45,004 nt of DNA from positions 1-45,004 of the forward strand of contig NZ_SRXO01000034.1 in assembly GCF_008360935.1 (NCBI RefSeq). The letters run 5' to 3'. Positions 23,888 through 31,637 of this stretch are shown here, piece after piece (the stretch's first letter is position 1; each line of letters opens with the position of its first letter). A model generated the notes under the pieces. It was not told the DNA's origin, searched no databases, and saw only the letters and a program-made list of their open reading frames with translations. The DNA is from Siccirubricoccus phaeus (GTDB lineage: Bacteria; Pseudomonadota; Alphaproteobacteria; Acetobacterales; Acetobacteraceae). Both the position numbers and the translations under genes were made by a program.

Positions 23888-24682
23888 TCAGCGCCCCCTG
23901 AACACCGGCGGCCGCTTCTCCGTGAAGGCGCGCAGCGCCTCCTTGTGATCCTCCGTCTCGCGGCAGCGCATCATGCCGAAGGCCTCGGCCTGCAGCGCCT
24001 CGGCCAGCGTCCCCTCCTCCGCCACCTTCATGTTGCGCTTCATGTAGCGCCAGGCGACGCGCGGCCCCTGGCCGAGCTGCCGCGCCAGCGCCAGCGTCTC
24101 CTCGCGCAATTGCGCGTCGGGCACCAGCCGGTTGACCAGCCCCAGCTTCTCCAGCTCGGCGGAGCCCAGCTTCGCACTCGTAAAATACAGCTCCCGCGCC
24201 TTGGCCGGGCCGACCAGCCGGGCGAGGAAATAATGCCCGCCGAAATCGCCGGAGAAGCCCATATTGGCGAAGGCGGTGGTCATCCGGGCGCTCTCGCCCG
24301 CAATGCGCATGTCGCAGGCCAGCGCCAGGGACATCCCCGCCCCGGCCGCCACGCCGTTCCACATCGCGAGGGTCGGCTTCGGCATCTCATGCAGCAGCCG
24401 GCTGCACTCCATGCGGCCCAGCAGCTCATCCGCCCCGGCCTCGGGCGTGACGGGCGGCGGCTTGGCGCCGCTGGCCCGGGCCTTCATGTCGCCGCCGGCG
24501 GAAAAGCCGCGCCCGGCGCCGGTCAGCACCACGCAGCCGATCTCGGGATCCAGCGCCGCCCGCTGCAAGGCCTCCACCATCTGCCACATCATCTCGGTGC
24601 CGAGCGCGTTCAGCACCTCCGGCCGGTTCATGGTCAGCAGCAGCACCCCGTCGAAGCGCTCCTGCAGCAGCTCCTCGGCCAT
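23888..24682 (-). CDS. Enoyl-CoA hydratase/isomerase (crotonase) family protein
   Basis: This 264-residue crotonase-fold protein has the oxyanion segments GRGFSAGGDMKA and NGVAAGAGMSLALACDMRIA. The second catalytic Glu position appears retained (AKARELYFT), but the first, normally in a FxxPE motif, reads FANMGFSGDFGG, without Glu at the usual place. It may thus be an isomerase or other crotonase rather than a classical hydratase. The start at 24682 is chosen over an ATG at 24697 because AAGGGG lies about 8 nt before it. It is divergent from the alcohol dehydrogenase. Confidence 0.85.
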   Translation of the reverse strand: MAEELLQERFDGVLLLTMNRPEVLNALGTEMMWQMVEALQRAALDPEIGCVVLTGAGRGFSAGGDMKARASGAKPPPVTPEAGADELLGRMECSRLLHEMPKPTLAMWNGVAAGAGMSLALACDMRIAGESARMTTAFANMGFSGDFGGHYFLARLVGPAKARELYFTSAKLGSAELEKLGLVNRLVPDAQLREETLALARQLGQGPRVAWRYMKRNMKVAEEGTLAEALQAEAFGMMRCRETEDHKEALRAFTEKRPPVFRGR

Positions 24683-24757
24683 GGCGTTCCCCTTCATTCC
24701 TCTCGTCCACCGGATGCTAGGTGGTAAGCTGCGGCGGTCCAAGAGGGGGAGCCCGCC

Positions 24758-25855
24758 ATGAAGGCCGCCGTGCTGCACGAAGCCAACCAGCCTCTGACGA
24801 TCGAGGAAGTGACGCTGCAGAAGCCGAAGGCGCGGGAGGTGCTGGTGCGCACCGCCTATGCCGGGCTCTGCCATTCCGACCTGCATTTCATCGAGGGCCT
24901 CTACCCCCACCCCATGCCCCTGGTGCCCGGCCATGAGGTGGCGGGCGTGGTGGAGGCGGTGGGCAGCGACGTCACCTACCTGCAACCCGGCGACCATGTG
25001 ATCGGCTGTCTTTCGGTGTTCTGCGGCGCCTGCCAGCAATGCACCGCCGGCCGCACCGTGCTGTGCGAGAACACCGAGGTGAAGATGACGCCCGGCATGT
25101 CCCGCCGCCTCTCCTGGAAGGGCGGCGAGGTGATGCACCAATTCCTCAACCTCTCCGCCTTCGCCGAGCAGATGCTGGTGCATGAGAACGCGCTGGTGAA
25201 GATCGATCCCGAGATCCCGCTGGACCGCGCCACGCTGGTCGGCTGCGGCGTCATCACCGGGGTCGGCGCCGTCATCAACACGGCGCGGGTGCCGGCGGGG
25301 TCCACCGTCGCGGTCATCGGCTGCGGCGGCGTCGGGCTTTCCGCCATCAACGGCGCGGCGCTGGCCGGCTCCTCGCGCATCATCGCCCTCGACACCCTGG
25401 CGGAGAAGCTGGAGCTGGCAAAGGAGATGGGCGCGACCGACACCGTGCTGGTCGGCCCAGGGGGGAGCAATACCGATCCGGTGCAGGCGGTGCGGGAGCT
25501 GACACAGGGCGGCGTGGAATACGCCTTCGAGGCGCTGGGGCTGAAGCAGACCGCGGAGCAGAGCTTCGCCATGCTGCGCCCCGGCGGCACCGCCACCATC
25601 ATCGGCATGGTGCCCTTCGGCCAGAAGATCGAGCTGCATGGCTTCGACTTCCTGCGGGAGCGGAAGATCCAGGGTTCCTCCATGGGCTCCAACCATTTCC
25701 GCACGGACATGCCGCGGCTGCTGACGCTGTGGAAACAGGGGCGGCTGAAGCTGGATCACCTGATCAGCAGCAAGATCACGCTGGCCGAGATCAACGAGGC
25801 CTTCGCCCGGCTGAAGGGCGGGCATGTGGTGCGGCAGCTCATCGAGTTCGCCTGA
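24758..25855 (+). CDS. Zinc-dependent alcohol dehydrogenase (MDR superfamily)
   Basis: This 365-residue NAD(P)-linked medium-chain dehydrogenase has catalytic zinc ligands Cys38 (LCHSD), His59-Glu60 (GHE) and Cys163 (LVGCGV). Structural zinc ligands are Cys89, 92, 95 and 103 (CGACQQC...C). The nucleotide-binding loop is IGCGGVGLS about 187-195. The overall pattern resembles class III/aryl-alcohol type enzymes; the substrate is not clear. AGAGGGGGAG precedes the start. It is divergent from the crotonase gene with a 75-bp shared promoter region. Confidence 0.92.
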   Translation: MKAAVLHEANQPLTIEEVTLQKPKAREVLVRTAYAGLCHSDLHFIEGLYPHPMPLVPGHEVAGVVEAVGSDVTYLQPGDHVIGCLSVFCGACQQCTAGRTVLCENTEVKMTPGMSRRLSWKGGEVMHQFLNLSAFAEQMLVHENALVKIDPEIPLDRATLVGCGVITGVGAVINTARVPAGSTVAVIGCGGVGLSAINGAALAGSSRIIALDTLAEKLELAKEMGATDTVLVGPGGSNTDPVQAVRELTQGGVEYAFEALGLKQTAEQSFAMLRPGGTATIIGMVPFGQKIELHGFDFLRERKIQGSSMGSNHFRTDMPRLLTLWKQGRLKLDHLISSKITLAEINEAFARLKGGHVVRQLIEFA

Positions 25856-26013
25856 AGGGAGCTCCGCCCCCCACCCCCCGCCAGGGGCTCTGCCCCTGGA
25901 CCCCGCCGGGCGGGGTTGGCGGCACTGTCGCCAACGCTTCCCCCCCGGACCCCGCCCTGAGTCTGCGGGTTCGACCTGCCGACGCTGCCCGGGTTGCGGG
26001 CGGAGCCGCGATC

Positions 26014-26565
26014 CTATCGCCGCCGGGTATCGAGCCGCCCGAATTCCGCGGCGACCGCCTCCGCCGCCTCCGCCACGCGCGGCAGGCGCGGCAGGGCGGA
26101 AAGCCTGGCCAGCGTCACCATCGGCCCGGCAGTGAAGGCCGGGCCGCTCAGCATCGATTCCGCCGCGGCGCGGCTGCCGGCGCGCAGCGCCTCATGCACG
26201 CGGCGCATGCTGCCGATGACGAGCTGCGGCGGCGCCCCCGGCGCGATGCCGAGGAAATCCCGCATCTCCGTCCGTGCCGCATCCATCTGCATCTGCACCA
26301 GCGGGTTGATCTCCGGCGCGTAGCGCGCATTGGTGGAAAGCTCGTTGGCCAGGAACTCCAACTGCTCCACCGCCAGCGCGGCCTCCGCCGGCCGGCCGCG
26401 CCAGCGGCTGGTATCGCCCAGATTCTGCGGCGCGTAGAGCGCCGCGCCACGCACCGGGTCGCCGAGCCCCAGCAGGTAATCCCCCACCGGATCCGTCTCG
26501 CAGCCTGCCAGCAGGGCCGGCAGCAGGAGGAAACCACGGCGACCATGGCGGCGTTCCGCCCGCAT
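26014..26565 (-). CDS. Putative lipoprotein, 183 aa, unknown function
   Basis: The protein begins MRAERRHGRRGFLLLPALLA, followed by a lipobox LLAG-C, so it should be lipidated and exported. The rest is helical and acidic/hydrophobic (RPAEAALAVEQLEFLANELS; VEAL-like segments near the C-terminus) without a family I recognise. Start choice is uncertain: ATG 26565 gives a compact signal, while ATG 26589 (preceded by AGGA) would add eight residues and overlap the small plus-strand gene. The two genes are divergent and share 22 bp or less between starts. Confidence 0.68.
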   Translation of the reverse strand: MRAERRHGRRGFLLLPALLAGCETDPVGDYLLGLGDPVRGAALYAPQNLGDTSRWRGRPAEAALAVEQLEFLANELSTNARYAPEINPLVQMQMDAARTEMRDFLGIAPGAPPQLVIGSMRRVHEALRAGSRAAAESMLSGPAFTAGPMVTLARLSALPRLPRVAEAAEAVAAEFGRLDTRRR

Positions 26566-26587
26566 CTCATTGCAACGGAGTGTCTCC

Positions 26588-26665
26588 ATGCGCGGTATCC
26601 TGCTGTGGCTGCTGGGTCTCCCGATCCCCATCATCATTCTGCTCTACCTGTTCAACGTGATCTGA
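26588..26665 (+). CDS. 25-residue hydrophobic single-pass membrane peptide
   Basis: The frame begins MRGILLWLLGLPIPIIILL and ends YLFNVI followed by TGA. GGAG lies 7 nt before the ATG, an ideal ribosome-binding site. Nearly the whole peptide is one hydrophobic helix broken by LPIP. Similar very short 'ILLWLLGxPIPIIILL' peptides are, as far as I recall, frequent in alphaproteobacterial genomes, but no function is known to me. A strong terminator hairpin follows 20 bp after the stop. The promoter would have to lie inside the divergent lipoprotein gene. Confidence 0.7.
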   Translation: MRGILLWLLGLPIPIIILLYLFNVI

Positions 26666-26685
26666 CGGCAGCCACGAAACGTGAA

Positions 26686-26711
26686 AAGGGGGCGCCCGCG
26701 GGCGCCCCCTT
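26686..26711. terminator. Hairpin after the 25-aa peptide gene
   Basis: AAGGGGGCGCCC (26686-26697) and GGGCGCCCCCTT (26700-26711) are perfect 12-bp arms with a 2-nt loop. An A-run precedes it and a short T-run is part of the arm. It separates the peptide gene from the convergent OmpA-like gene and may stop transcription from both sides. Confidence 0.7.
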
Positions 26712-26793
26712 GCAAATTGTAACAGATGCCGCGTGACAGGTGCCGCGCGACGCGGCCTTGCCGCCCGGCCCCGCAAGGCCGGGCGGCTTCGCC

Positions 26794-27945
26794 TCAGCGC
26801 AGGACGATCTCGACGCGGCGGTTCTGCGGCTCCCGCACCCCGTCCGCCGTCGGCACCAGCGGGCGGCTTTCGCCGAAGGCCGTCACGCTGATCTCGTCGC
26901 GGCCGATGCCGCGCGCCACCAGCTCGTTCGCCACCGCGTCGGCGCGGCGCTGCGACAGGCGCTGGTTGTATTGCGGCGTGCCGGAACGGTCGGCATGCCC
27001 CGCCACCTCGATGCGCGTGGTCTGGACGCGGCGGGAATTCTGCGCCGCCTCGCCGATGATCTCCCGCGCCCGGCTGGTGAGATCGGCGCGATCCCAGTCG
27101 AAGAAGACCAGGTAGGTGCGGGCCGGGGCCGGGGCCGGGGCCACCGGTTCCGCGACCGGCGGCGGCGCCACCGGCGGCTGGAACAGCGCATAGCGCAGGC
27201 CGAGCATGATGGAGTGGTTGTACTTCTCCACCTCAAGCCGCCCGGCCTGGGCGATCTGGCCGGTCGCCGGGTTGCTCGTCGTGGCGAACAACTCGGGCTC
27301 CAGCGTGCCCATGAAGCGGTATTCCGCCGTCAGGGTCAGGCCGCGCACGCCGAGCCAGGTGAAGGGCGTGGCGACGCCGATGATGGCCTGGTAGGCGAGC
27401 TGCCCGTCGCTGTCGTTGGAATGGAAGACGAGGCCATTGGCCGCGCTCTGGCCGCGCAGATTCCGCCAATCCGTCCAGACATAGCCGAGGCCGATACCGA
27501 CATAGGGCTGGAAGATGCTCTGGCCCAGGCCGAAATTGGCGAAGTCGAAATCATAGAAGGCGTTCGCCATCACGCCATAGGTGCGCTGGAACCCGCCGAC
27601 GCGGCCCATGGGGGCGAGGCCGAGGCCGCGGATGCTGTCCACCTCATTCTCGCGGAAATTGCCTTCTATCTCGGCGCGGAAGCCGTTGCCGAAGCCCCAG
27701 CCGACGCTGAGCACGCCGGCCCAGCCGAACTCGAAATTCGCCTTGCCGACATTGTCGACCCGGACATTGGAGGGCAGGCCGAAATTCCCGGGCGTTTCGG
27801 CGCCGGATACGTCGAACTTCTCCGGATTGTTGATCCAGTTCCCGCCGGCGCCGACGCCGACATAAAGACCGCTGACCGGCTGGGCGCTGGCGAGCGTCGG
27901 GGCGGCGAGCAGCGTCGTCGCCAGAAGGGCCCGTTTCAGATTCAT
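26794..27945 (-). CDS. OmpA-like outer membrane protein (beta-barrel plus OmpA C-terminal domain), paralogue 1
   Basis: This 383-residue protein has a signal peptide (MNLKRALLATTLLAAPTLAS, cleavage before QPVSGLY). An N-terminal eight-stranded barrel-like region carries alternating aromatic strands (GLYVGVGAGGNWI; NFEFGWAGVLSVGWGFGNGF; PYVGIGLGYVW). A Pro/Ala hinge (PPVAPPPVAEPVAPAPAPA) leads to an OmpA-family peptidoglycan-binding domain with VAGHADRSGTPQYNQRLSQR. GGAG precedes the ATG at 27945. It is nearly identical in the C-terminal domain to the next gene upstream, and the two form a tandem duplication. Confidence 0.9.
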   Translation of the reverse strand: MNLKRALLATTLLAAPTLASAQPVSGLYVGVGAGGNWINNPEKFDVSGAETPGNFGLPSNVRVDNVGKANFEFGWAGVLSVGWGFGNGFRAEIEGNFRENEVDSIRGLGLAPMGRVGGFQRTYGVMANAFYDFDFANFGLGQSIFQPYVGIGLGYVWTDWRNLRGQSAANGLVFHSNDSDGQLAYQAIIGVATPFTWLGVRGLTLTAEYRFMGTLEPELFATTSNPATGQIAQAGRLEVEKYNHSIMLGLRYALFQPPVAPPPVAEPVAPAPAPARTYLVFFDWDRADLTSRAREIIGEAAQNSRRVQTTRIEVAGHADRSGTPQYNQRLSQRRADAVANELVARGIGRDEISVTAFGESRPLVPTADGVREPQNRRVEIVLR

Positions 27946-28064
27946 GCGAGGTTCTCCATCCTGCCGGCGCTGGCTGCGGCGGGAACCGATGCCGCAGCGC
28001 AAGGCGCCACGGGCTCCAACGCCTGCGGCGGGCGGGGTTCGCTCGCGAAAAAACGAGGTCACTG

Positions 28065-28086
28065 GCTGTGGCCGAAAAGCCACAGC
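28065..28086. promoter_or_regulatory. Small hairpin upstream of OmpA paralogue 1
   Basis: GCTGTGGC (28065-28072) and GCCACAGC (28079-28086) form an 8-bp stem with loop CGAAAA, about 120 bp upstream of the start codon. It may lie in the 5' untranslated region or be an operator; there is no further support. Confidence 0.25.
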
Positions 28087-28115
28087 ACGGTGGAGGGGAC
28101 AGAGCCCTAAACGCA

Positions 28116-28143
28116 GAAAGGGGCGCCTGGTGGCGCCCCTTTC
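28116..28143 (-). terminator. Intrinsic-type terminator after OmpA paralogue 2
   Basis: GAAAGGGGCGCC (28116-28127) and GGCGCCCCTTTC (28132-28143) are 12-bp arms with a 4-nt loop. It lies 23 bp beyond the stop codon of the gene ending at 28167, so the paralogue downstream probably has its own promoter. Confidence 0.75.
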
Positions 28144-28166
28144 CGGAATGTTCGAAACGCTGCGGG

Positions 28167-29198
28167 CTAGCGCAGGACGATCTCGACGCGGCGGTTCTGC
28201 GGCTCGCGCACGCCATCGGCCGTCGGGACCAGCGGGCGGCTCTCGCCATAGGCCGTGACGGAGATCAGGTCGCGGGCGATGCCGCGGCGCACCAGCTCGG
28301 CCGCCACCGCATCGGCGCGGCGCTGCGACAGGCGCTGGTTGTACTGCGGGGTGCCGGAGCGGTCGGCGTGGCCGGCCACTTCGATGCGGGTGGTCTGCAC
28401 CTGCGGGGCGGCAGCGGCCGCCTCGGCGATGATCTGCCGGGCGCGGTCGGTCAGGTCTGCGCGATCCCAGTCGAAGAAGACCAGGTAGGTGCGGGCGACC
28501 TGCGGGGCGGCCGGCTGCGGCTGCACCACCGCCGGGGCAGGGCGCGGCGCGCTGAAGGCGTAGCGAACGCCGAGCAGCACGGAGTGATTGTAATTCGTGC
28601 CCTTGGTGTCGCCGCCGCCCGGAACGGTGAACTTCGGATCCAGCGTGCCGTAGAAGCGGTACTCGCCGGTCAGGTACAGGCCCGGCACATAGGCGCCGAG
28701 GCTGTAGGCCGCGCCGGCGATGCCCTGATAGGCGAACCGGCTGTCCGTGTCGTTCATCGTCGTGGTGCCGACGCGGATGCTCTTGGCCTCGAGCCAGCTA
28801 TAGCCGGCACCCACGCCGAGATAGGGCGAGAGCGGGCCGAGGTCGAAATCATAGAGGGCGTTCACCATCGCGCCCCACTGGTTGAGGTAGCCGCCGCGAG
28901 CCACCGTGGCGCCGCCGGCGCCGGTGATGCGCTCGATGGAGTTCTGGCGGTAATTGCCCTCGATCTCCACCCGGAGGCCGTTGCCGAAGCCCCAGCCGAT
29001 GGAGGCCAGGCCCACGCCGCCCAGCCCGTCATCCTCATACTTCGTCTTCCCGGAGGCGCCGCGGAAATTCCCGGTGCTCTCCTGGTGGAAGTTGAGGCCG
29101 GCACCGGCGCCGACATAGAGGCCCGAGACGGGCTGCGCCTGCGCGGCGACCGGCAGCGCCAGCACCGTCGCGGCCAGAAGGGCCTGCTTGAGGTTCAT
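28167..29198 (-). CDS. OmpA-like outer membrane protein, paralogue 2
   Basis: This 343-residue protein has the same plan as its neighbour: signal peptide (MNLKQALLAATVLALPVAAQ, then AQPVSG), a barrel region (VSGLYVGAGAGLNFHQES; GLASIGWGFGNGLRVEIEGN; YLGVGAGYSW), a shorter Pro/Ala hinge and an OmpA C-terminal domain. The last part (RTYLVFFDWDRADLT through QNRRVEIVLR) is almost identical to paralogue 1, while the barrel loops differ strongly. Start ATG 29198 is chosen because it begins a proper signal peptide; an upstream ATG at 29252 does not. Confidence 0.9.
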   Translation of the reverse strand: MNLKQALLAATVLALPVAAQAQPVSGLYVGAGAGLNFHQESTGNFRGASGKTKYEDDGLGGVGLASIGWGFGNGLRVEIEGNYRQNSIERITGAGGATVARGGYLNQWGAMVNALYDFDLGPLSPYLGVGAGYSWLEAKSIRVGTTTMNDTDSRFAYQGIAGAAYSLGAYVPGLYLTGEYRFYGTLDPKFTVPGGGDTKGTNYNHSVLLGVRYAFSAPRPAPAVVQPQPAAPQVARTYLVFFDWDRADLTDRARQIIAEAAAAAPQVQTTRIEVAGHADRSGTPQYNQRLSQRRADAVAAELVRRGIARDLISVTAYGESRPLVPTADGVREPQNRRVEIVLR

Positions 29199-29372
29199 CC
29201 TCACAATCTCCTCGCATTCCATGACGCGAACAGCCGCTGCATCCGCCATCATCGAAAGCGACCGCAGGCTGCGTCACTGCAACCTAGCATCGTACCCGCC
29301 GCGTGACATCGGGGGCGGATGTGATTCCGCACCAATGTGGCCAAACCGCCACAGGGTATCATGGCAAATACG

Positions 29373-30491
29373 TCACAGCCCCGACAGGAGCGCGGTCTCC
29401 GGAATTCCGGCCAGAGAGTCCTTTGGAAACAAGAAGTTGGCGTGGCCGAGCTTGCGGCCGGGCCGAGCCTCCGCCTTGCCGTAGAGATGCGGCGCCACAC
29501 CGGGCGTGGCCAGAAGCCGCGGCCAGAGCGCCATCCCCTCCGGTCCGACCAGGTTTTTCATCACGGCGTCGTGATCCCGGTCCGGGCTTGCCAGCGGCAA
29601 CCCGGTGACCGCCCGGACGTGTTGCTCGAATTGGCTGGCGATGCAGGCATCCATCGTCCAGTGGCCGGAATTATGCGGCCGCGGCGCGATCTCATTGCCC
29701 AGCAGCCTGCCATCCGGCAGCAGGAACAGCTCCAGCGCCAGCACGCCGACCAGGTTCAGCGCTTCGGCGACCGCCACCGCATGCGCCCGGGCGCGCGCCG
29801 CCACCTCGGCCGGCACCCGGGCCGGGGCGAAGCTCAGGTCCAGGATGTGGTTGCGGTGGCGGTTCTCCACCGCGTCATAGACCGCGGTGGCACCGTCCTC
29901 GCCGCGCGCGACGATGGCGGAGAGTTCCGCGACGAAGGGGATGAAGGCCTCCAGGATCAGCGGCTTCGGCGCCAGGCGGGCGAAGGCGGCCAGCGCCTCC
30001 GCCTCCGTGCGCACCATGGCCTGGCCGCGGCCGTCATAGCCGAGGCGGGAGGTCTTCAGCACCGCGGGCAGGCCGATGGCGGCCAGCGCGGCGCGCAGCC
30101 CCTCCTCCGACTCGATGCCGCCCCAGGCGGCGACGGGAACGTCGGCGGCTTCGAGGAAGGCCTTCTCCGCCAGCCGGTCCTGGCAGATGCGCAGCACCTC
30201 CACCCCCGGGCGGCAGGGGGCGAGGGGTTGCAGCGCCGCCAGGGTGGCGGCCGGGACGTTCTCGAATTCGAAGGTCACCACATCCACGGCGGCGGCGAAG
30301 CGGGCGAGCGCCTGCGCATCCTCATAGGGCGCGACGGTATGAGCGGCGGCGACCTGCATGCCGGGCCCATCCGGCTCCGGCGCGAAGACGTGGCAGCGAT
30401 AGCCGAGCCGCGCCGCCGCCAGCGTGGACATCCGCCCGAGCTGCCCGCCCCCCAATATGCCGATGGTCGCCCCCGGCGGCAGCGGCGTCAC
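29373..30491 (-). CDS. purK: N5-carboxyaminoimidazole ribonucleotide synthase
   Basis: PurK carboxylates AIR with ATP and bicarbonate to N5-CAIR in purine synthesis. It has 372 residues and an ATP-grasp fold. Evidence includes [15 protein letters not shown] at the N-terminus, TFEFENVP, the ATP-grasp segment [15 protein letters not shown], and [16 protein letters not shown]. It begins with GTG at 30491, overlapping the purE stop by four bases (GTGA), so translation is coupled. It is the last gene of the DUF465-purE-purK operon. Confidence 0.96.
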   Translation of the reverse strand: MTPLPPGATIGILGGGQLGRMSTLAAARLGYRCHVFAPEPDGPGMQVAAAHTVAPYEDAQALARFAAAVDVVTFEFENVPAATLAALQPLAPCRPGVEVLRICQDRLAEKAFLEAADVPVAAWGGIESEEGLRAALAAIGLPAVLKTSRLGYDGRGQAMVRTEAEALAAFARLAPKPLILEAFIPFVAELSAIVARGEDGATAVYDAVENRHRNHILDLSFAPARVPAEVAARARAHAVAVAEALNLVGVLALELFLLPDGRLLGNEIAPRPHNSGHWTMDACIASQFEQHVRAVTGLPLASPDRDHDAVMKNLVGPEGMALWPRLLATPGVAPHLYGKAEARPGRKLGHANFLFPKDSLAGIPETALLSGL

Positions 30492-30994
30492 TCCGGCGCC
30501 TCCGGCACGCTGGCGGTCTGGGCGGCGCGCCAGGCGTCGAGCCGGCGGGCCAGGGCGGGGTCGGACAGCGCCAGGATGGCGGCGGCCAGCAGCCCGGCAT
30601 TGATGGCGCCAGCCCGGCCGATGGCGAGCGTCCCGACCGGCACGCCGCCCGGCATCTGGACGATGGAGAGCAGGCTGTCCATGCCCTTCAGCGCATGGCT
30701 TTCCACCGGCACGCCGAGCACCGGCAGCGGCGTCATCGCCGCCGCCATGCCGGGCAGGTGGGCGGCGCCGCCGGCGCCGGCGATGAGGACCCGCAGCCCG
30801 CGGTCCCGGGCGGATTTCGCATAGTCCGCCAGCCGGTCCGGCGTGCGGTGGGCGGAGACCACGCGGGTTTCGTGCGGCACGCCGAGCTGCGCCAGGGTTT
30901 CCGCGGCGTGGCGCATCGTCTCCCAGTCGGAGCGGCTGCCCATGATGATGCCGACCAGCGGGGAGGCGACGTCGTTCATACCGGCCTCGCTCAT
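30488..30994 (-). CDS. purE: N5-carboxyaminoimidazole ribonucleotide mutase
   Basis: PurE moves the carboxyl group of N5-CAIR to give CAIR, acting right after PurK. It is a 168-residue class I PurE with [38 protein letters not shown] and LGVPVES. The start ATG at 30994 overlaps the stop of the DUF465 gene (ATGA); an internal ATG five codons later would give a usual-length protein as well. Order purE then purK with overlaps is the classical arrangement. Confidence 0.96.
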   Translation of the reverse strand: MSEAGMNDVASPLVGIIMGSRSDWETMRHAAETLAQLGVPHETRVVSAHRTPDRLADYAKSARDRGLRVLIAGAGGAAHLPGMAAAMTPLPVLGVPVESHALKGMDSLLSIVQMPGGVPVGTLAIGRAGAINAGLLAAAILALSDPALARRLDAWRAAQTASVPEAPE

Positions 30995-31191
30995 GCGATG
31001 ATGTCCGGCAGCAGGCGGCTTTCCAGCCAGGCGATCTCGTCCTTCAATTTCAATTTGCGCTTCTTCAGCCGCTGCACCTGGAGCTGGTCGCCGCGATCAG
31101 CCTCCAGCCGGGCGATCACGGTGTCCAGGTCGCGATGCTCGCTCCGCATTTCGTGCAGACGGCGCAGCAGGGACTCACGGTCATCGAGCAT
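30991..31191 (-). CDS. DUF465 (YdcH-family) small protein
   Basis: This 66-residue helical protein starts [20 protein letters not shown] and carries the family core [17 protein letters not shown], a basic coiled-coil pattern seen throughout YdcH/DUF465. The function of the family is unknown. It is the first gene of the purE-purK operon and its stop overlaps the purE start. A second DUF465 gene lies 138 bp away on the other strand. Confidence 0.85.
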   Translation of the reverse strand: MLDDRESLLRRLHEMRSEHRDLDTVIARLEADRGDQLQVQRLKKRKLKLKDEIAWLESRLLPDIIA

Positions 31192-31329
31192 CGTCTGGGG
31201 GGCTCGGGCGATGAAGGAAAGGGTGCAATCCGGCTGGGGGCGCCATTACCATGCCCGGGCGCGGACGCAACAGTGCGGCGTCAGCCGCCGGGCGGACCGC
31301 GCCAAGGCCGAAGCGAAGGGAGACGCTGC

Positions 31330-31497
31330 ATGCCCGATGGCCCGAGGCTCCGTGCGCTGGAAGAGCGACACGCCGCCCTGGAGCGCCAGATCAGCGAGGA
31401 GGATGCGCGGCCGCGCCCGGATGAGGCAGCGCTGACGCGGCTCAAGCTGGAGAAGCTGAAATTGAAGGAGGAGATGGAACGGCTGCGGAAAAACTGA
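31330..31497 (+). CDS. DUF465 (YdcH-family) small protein, divergent copy
   Basis: This 55-residue protein begins MPDGPRLRALEERHAALERQ and ends with the DUF465 core LTRLKLEKLKLKEEMERL. AGGGAG lies before the ATG at 31330. It mirrors the DUF465 gene on the minus strand, with the two starts divergent across 138 bp, suggesting shared control. Function unknown; a coiled-coil dimer or heterodimer with its neighbour is plausible inference. Confidence 0.82.
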   Translation: MPDGPRLRALEERHAALERQISEEDARPRPDEAALTRLKLEKLKLKEEMERLRKN

Positions 31498-31552
31498 CCG
31501 GCCCCACGCCGGGCCTGCCTGCATCCGCTTCGTCCCGGACGCCGCCCATAGC

Positions 31553-31634
31553 CCTGCCGCGGCAGGCTGTGCGAAGCGGTGGACGCACAGCGATTTCCCG
31601 AGGTCCCGCGGAGCCGCGCAGCGGCTTCGTGGGG
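31553..31634 (+). repeat. Composite two-hairpin element, copy 3 (diverged)
   Basis: Hairpin 1 is shortened to the 14-bp palindrome CCTGCCGCGGCAGG (31553-31566). It is followed by CTGTGCGAA (31567-31575), a 29-nt linker, and hairpin 2 with arms CCCGCGGAGCCGC (31605-31617) and GCGGCTTCGTGGG (31621-31633). The second stem pairs throughout as RNA, with two G-U pairs replacing pairs of copies 1 and 2. It ends 3 bp from the trcR stop codon, between convergent genes, so it may terminate both. Confidence 0.65.
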
Positions 31635-31637
31635 ATC

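Noticed and set aside
25856-26013. GGGGCTCTGCCCCTGGACCCC-like stretch considered as a mobile element
   Set aside because: Only scattered short similarity to other gaps (2760-2850, 44865-44881); probably a common intergenic hairpin type, with no boundaries or duplicated target seen.
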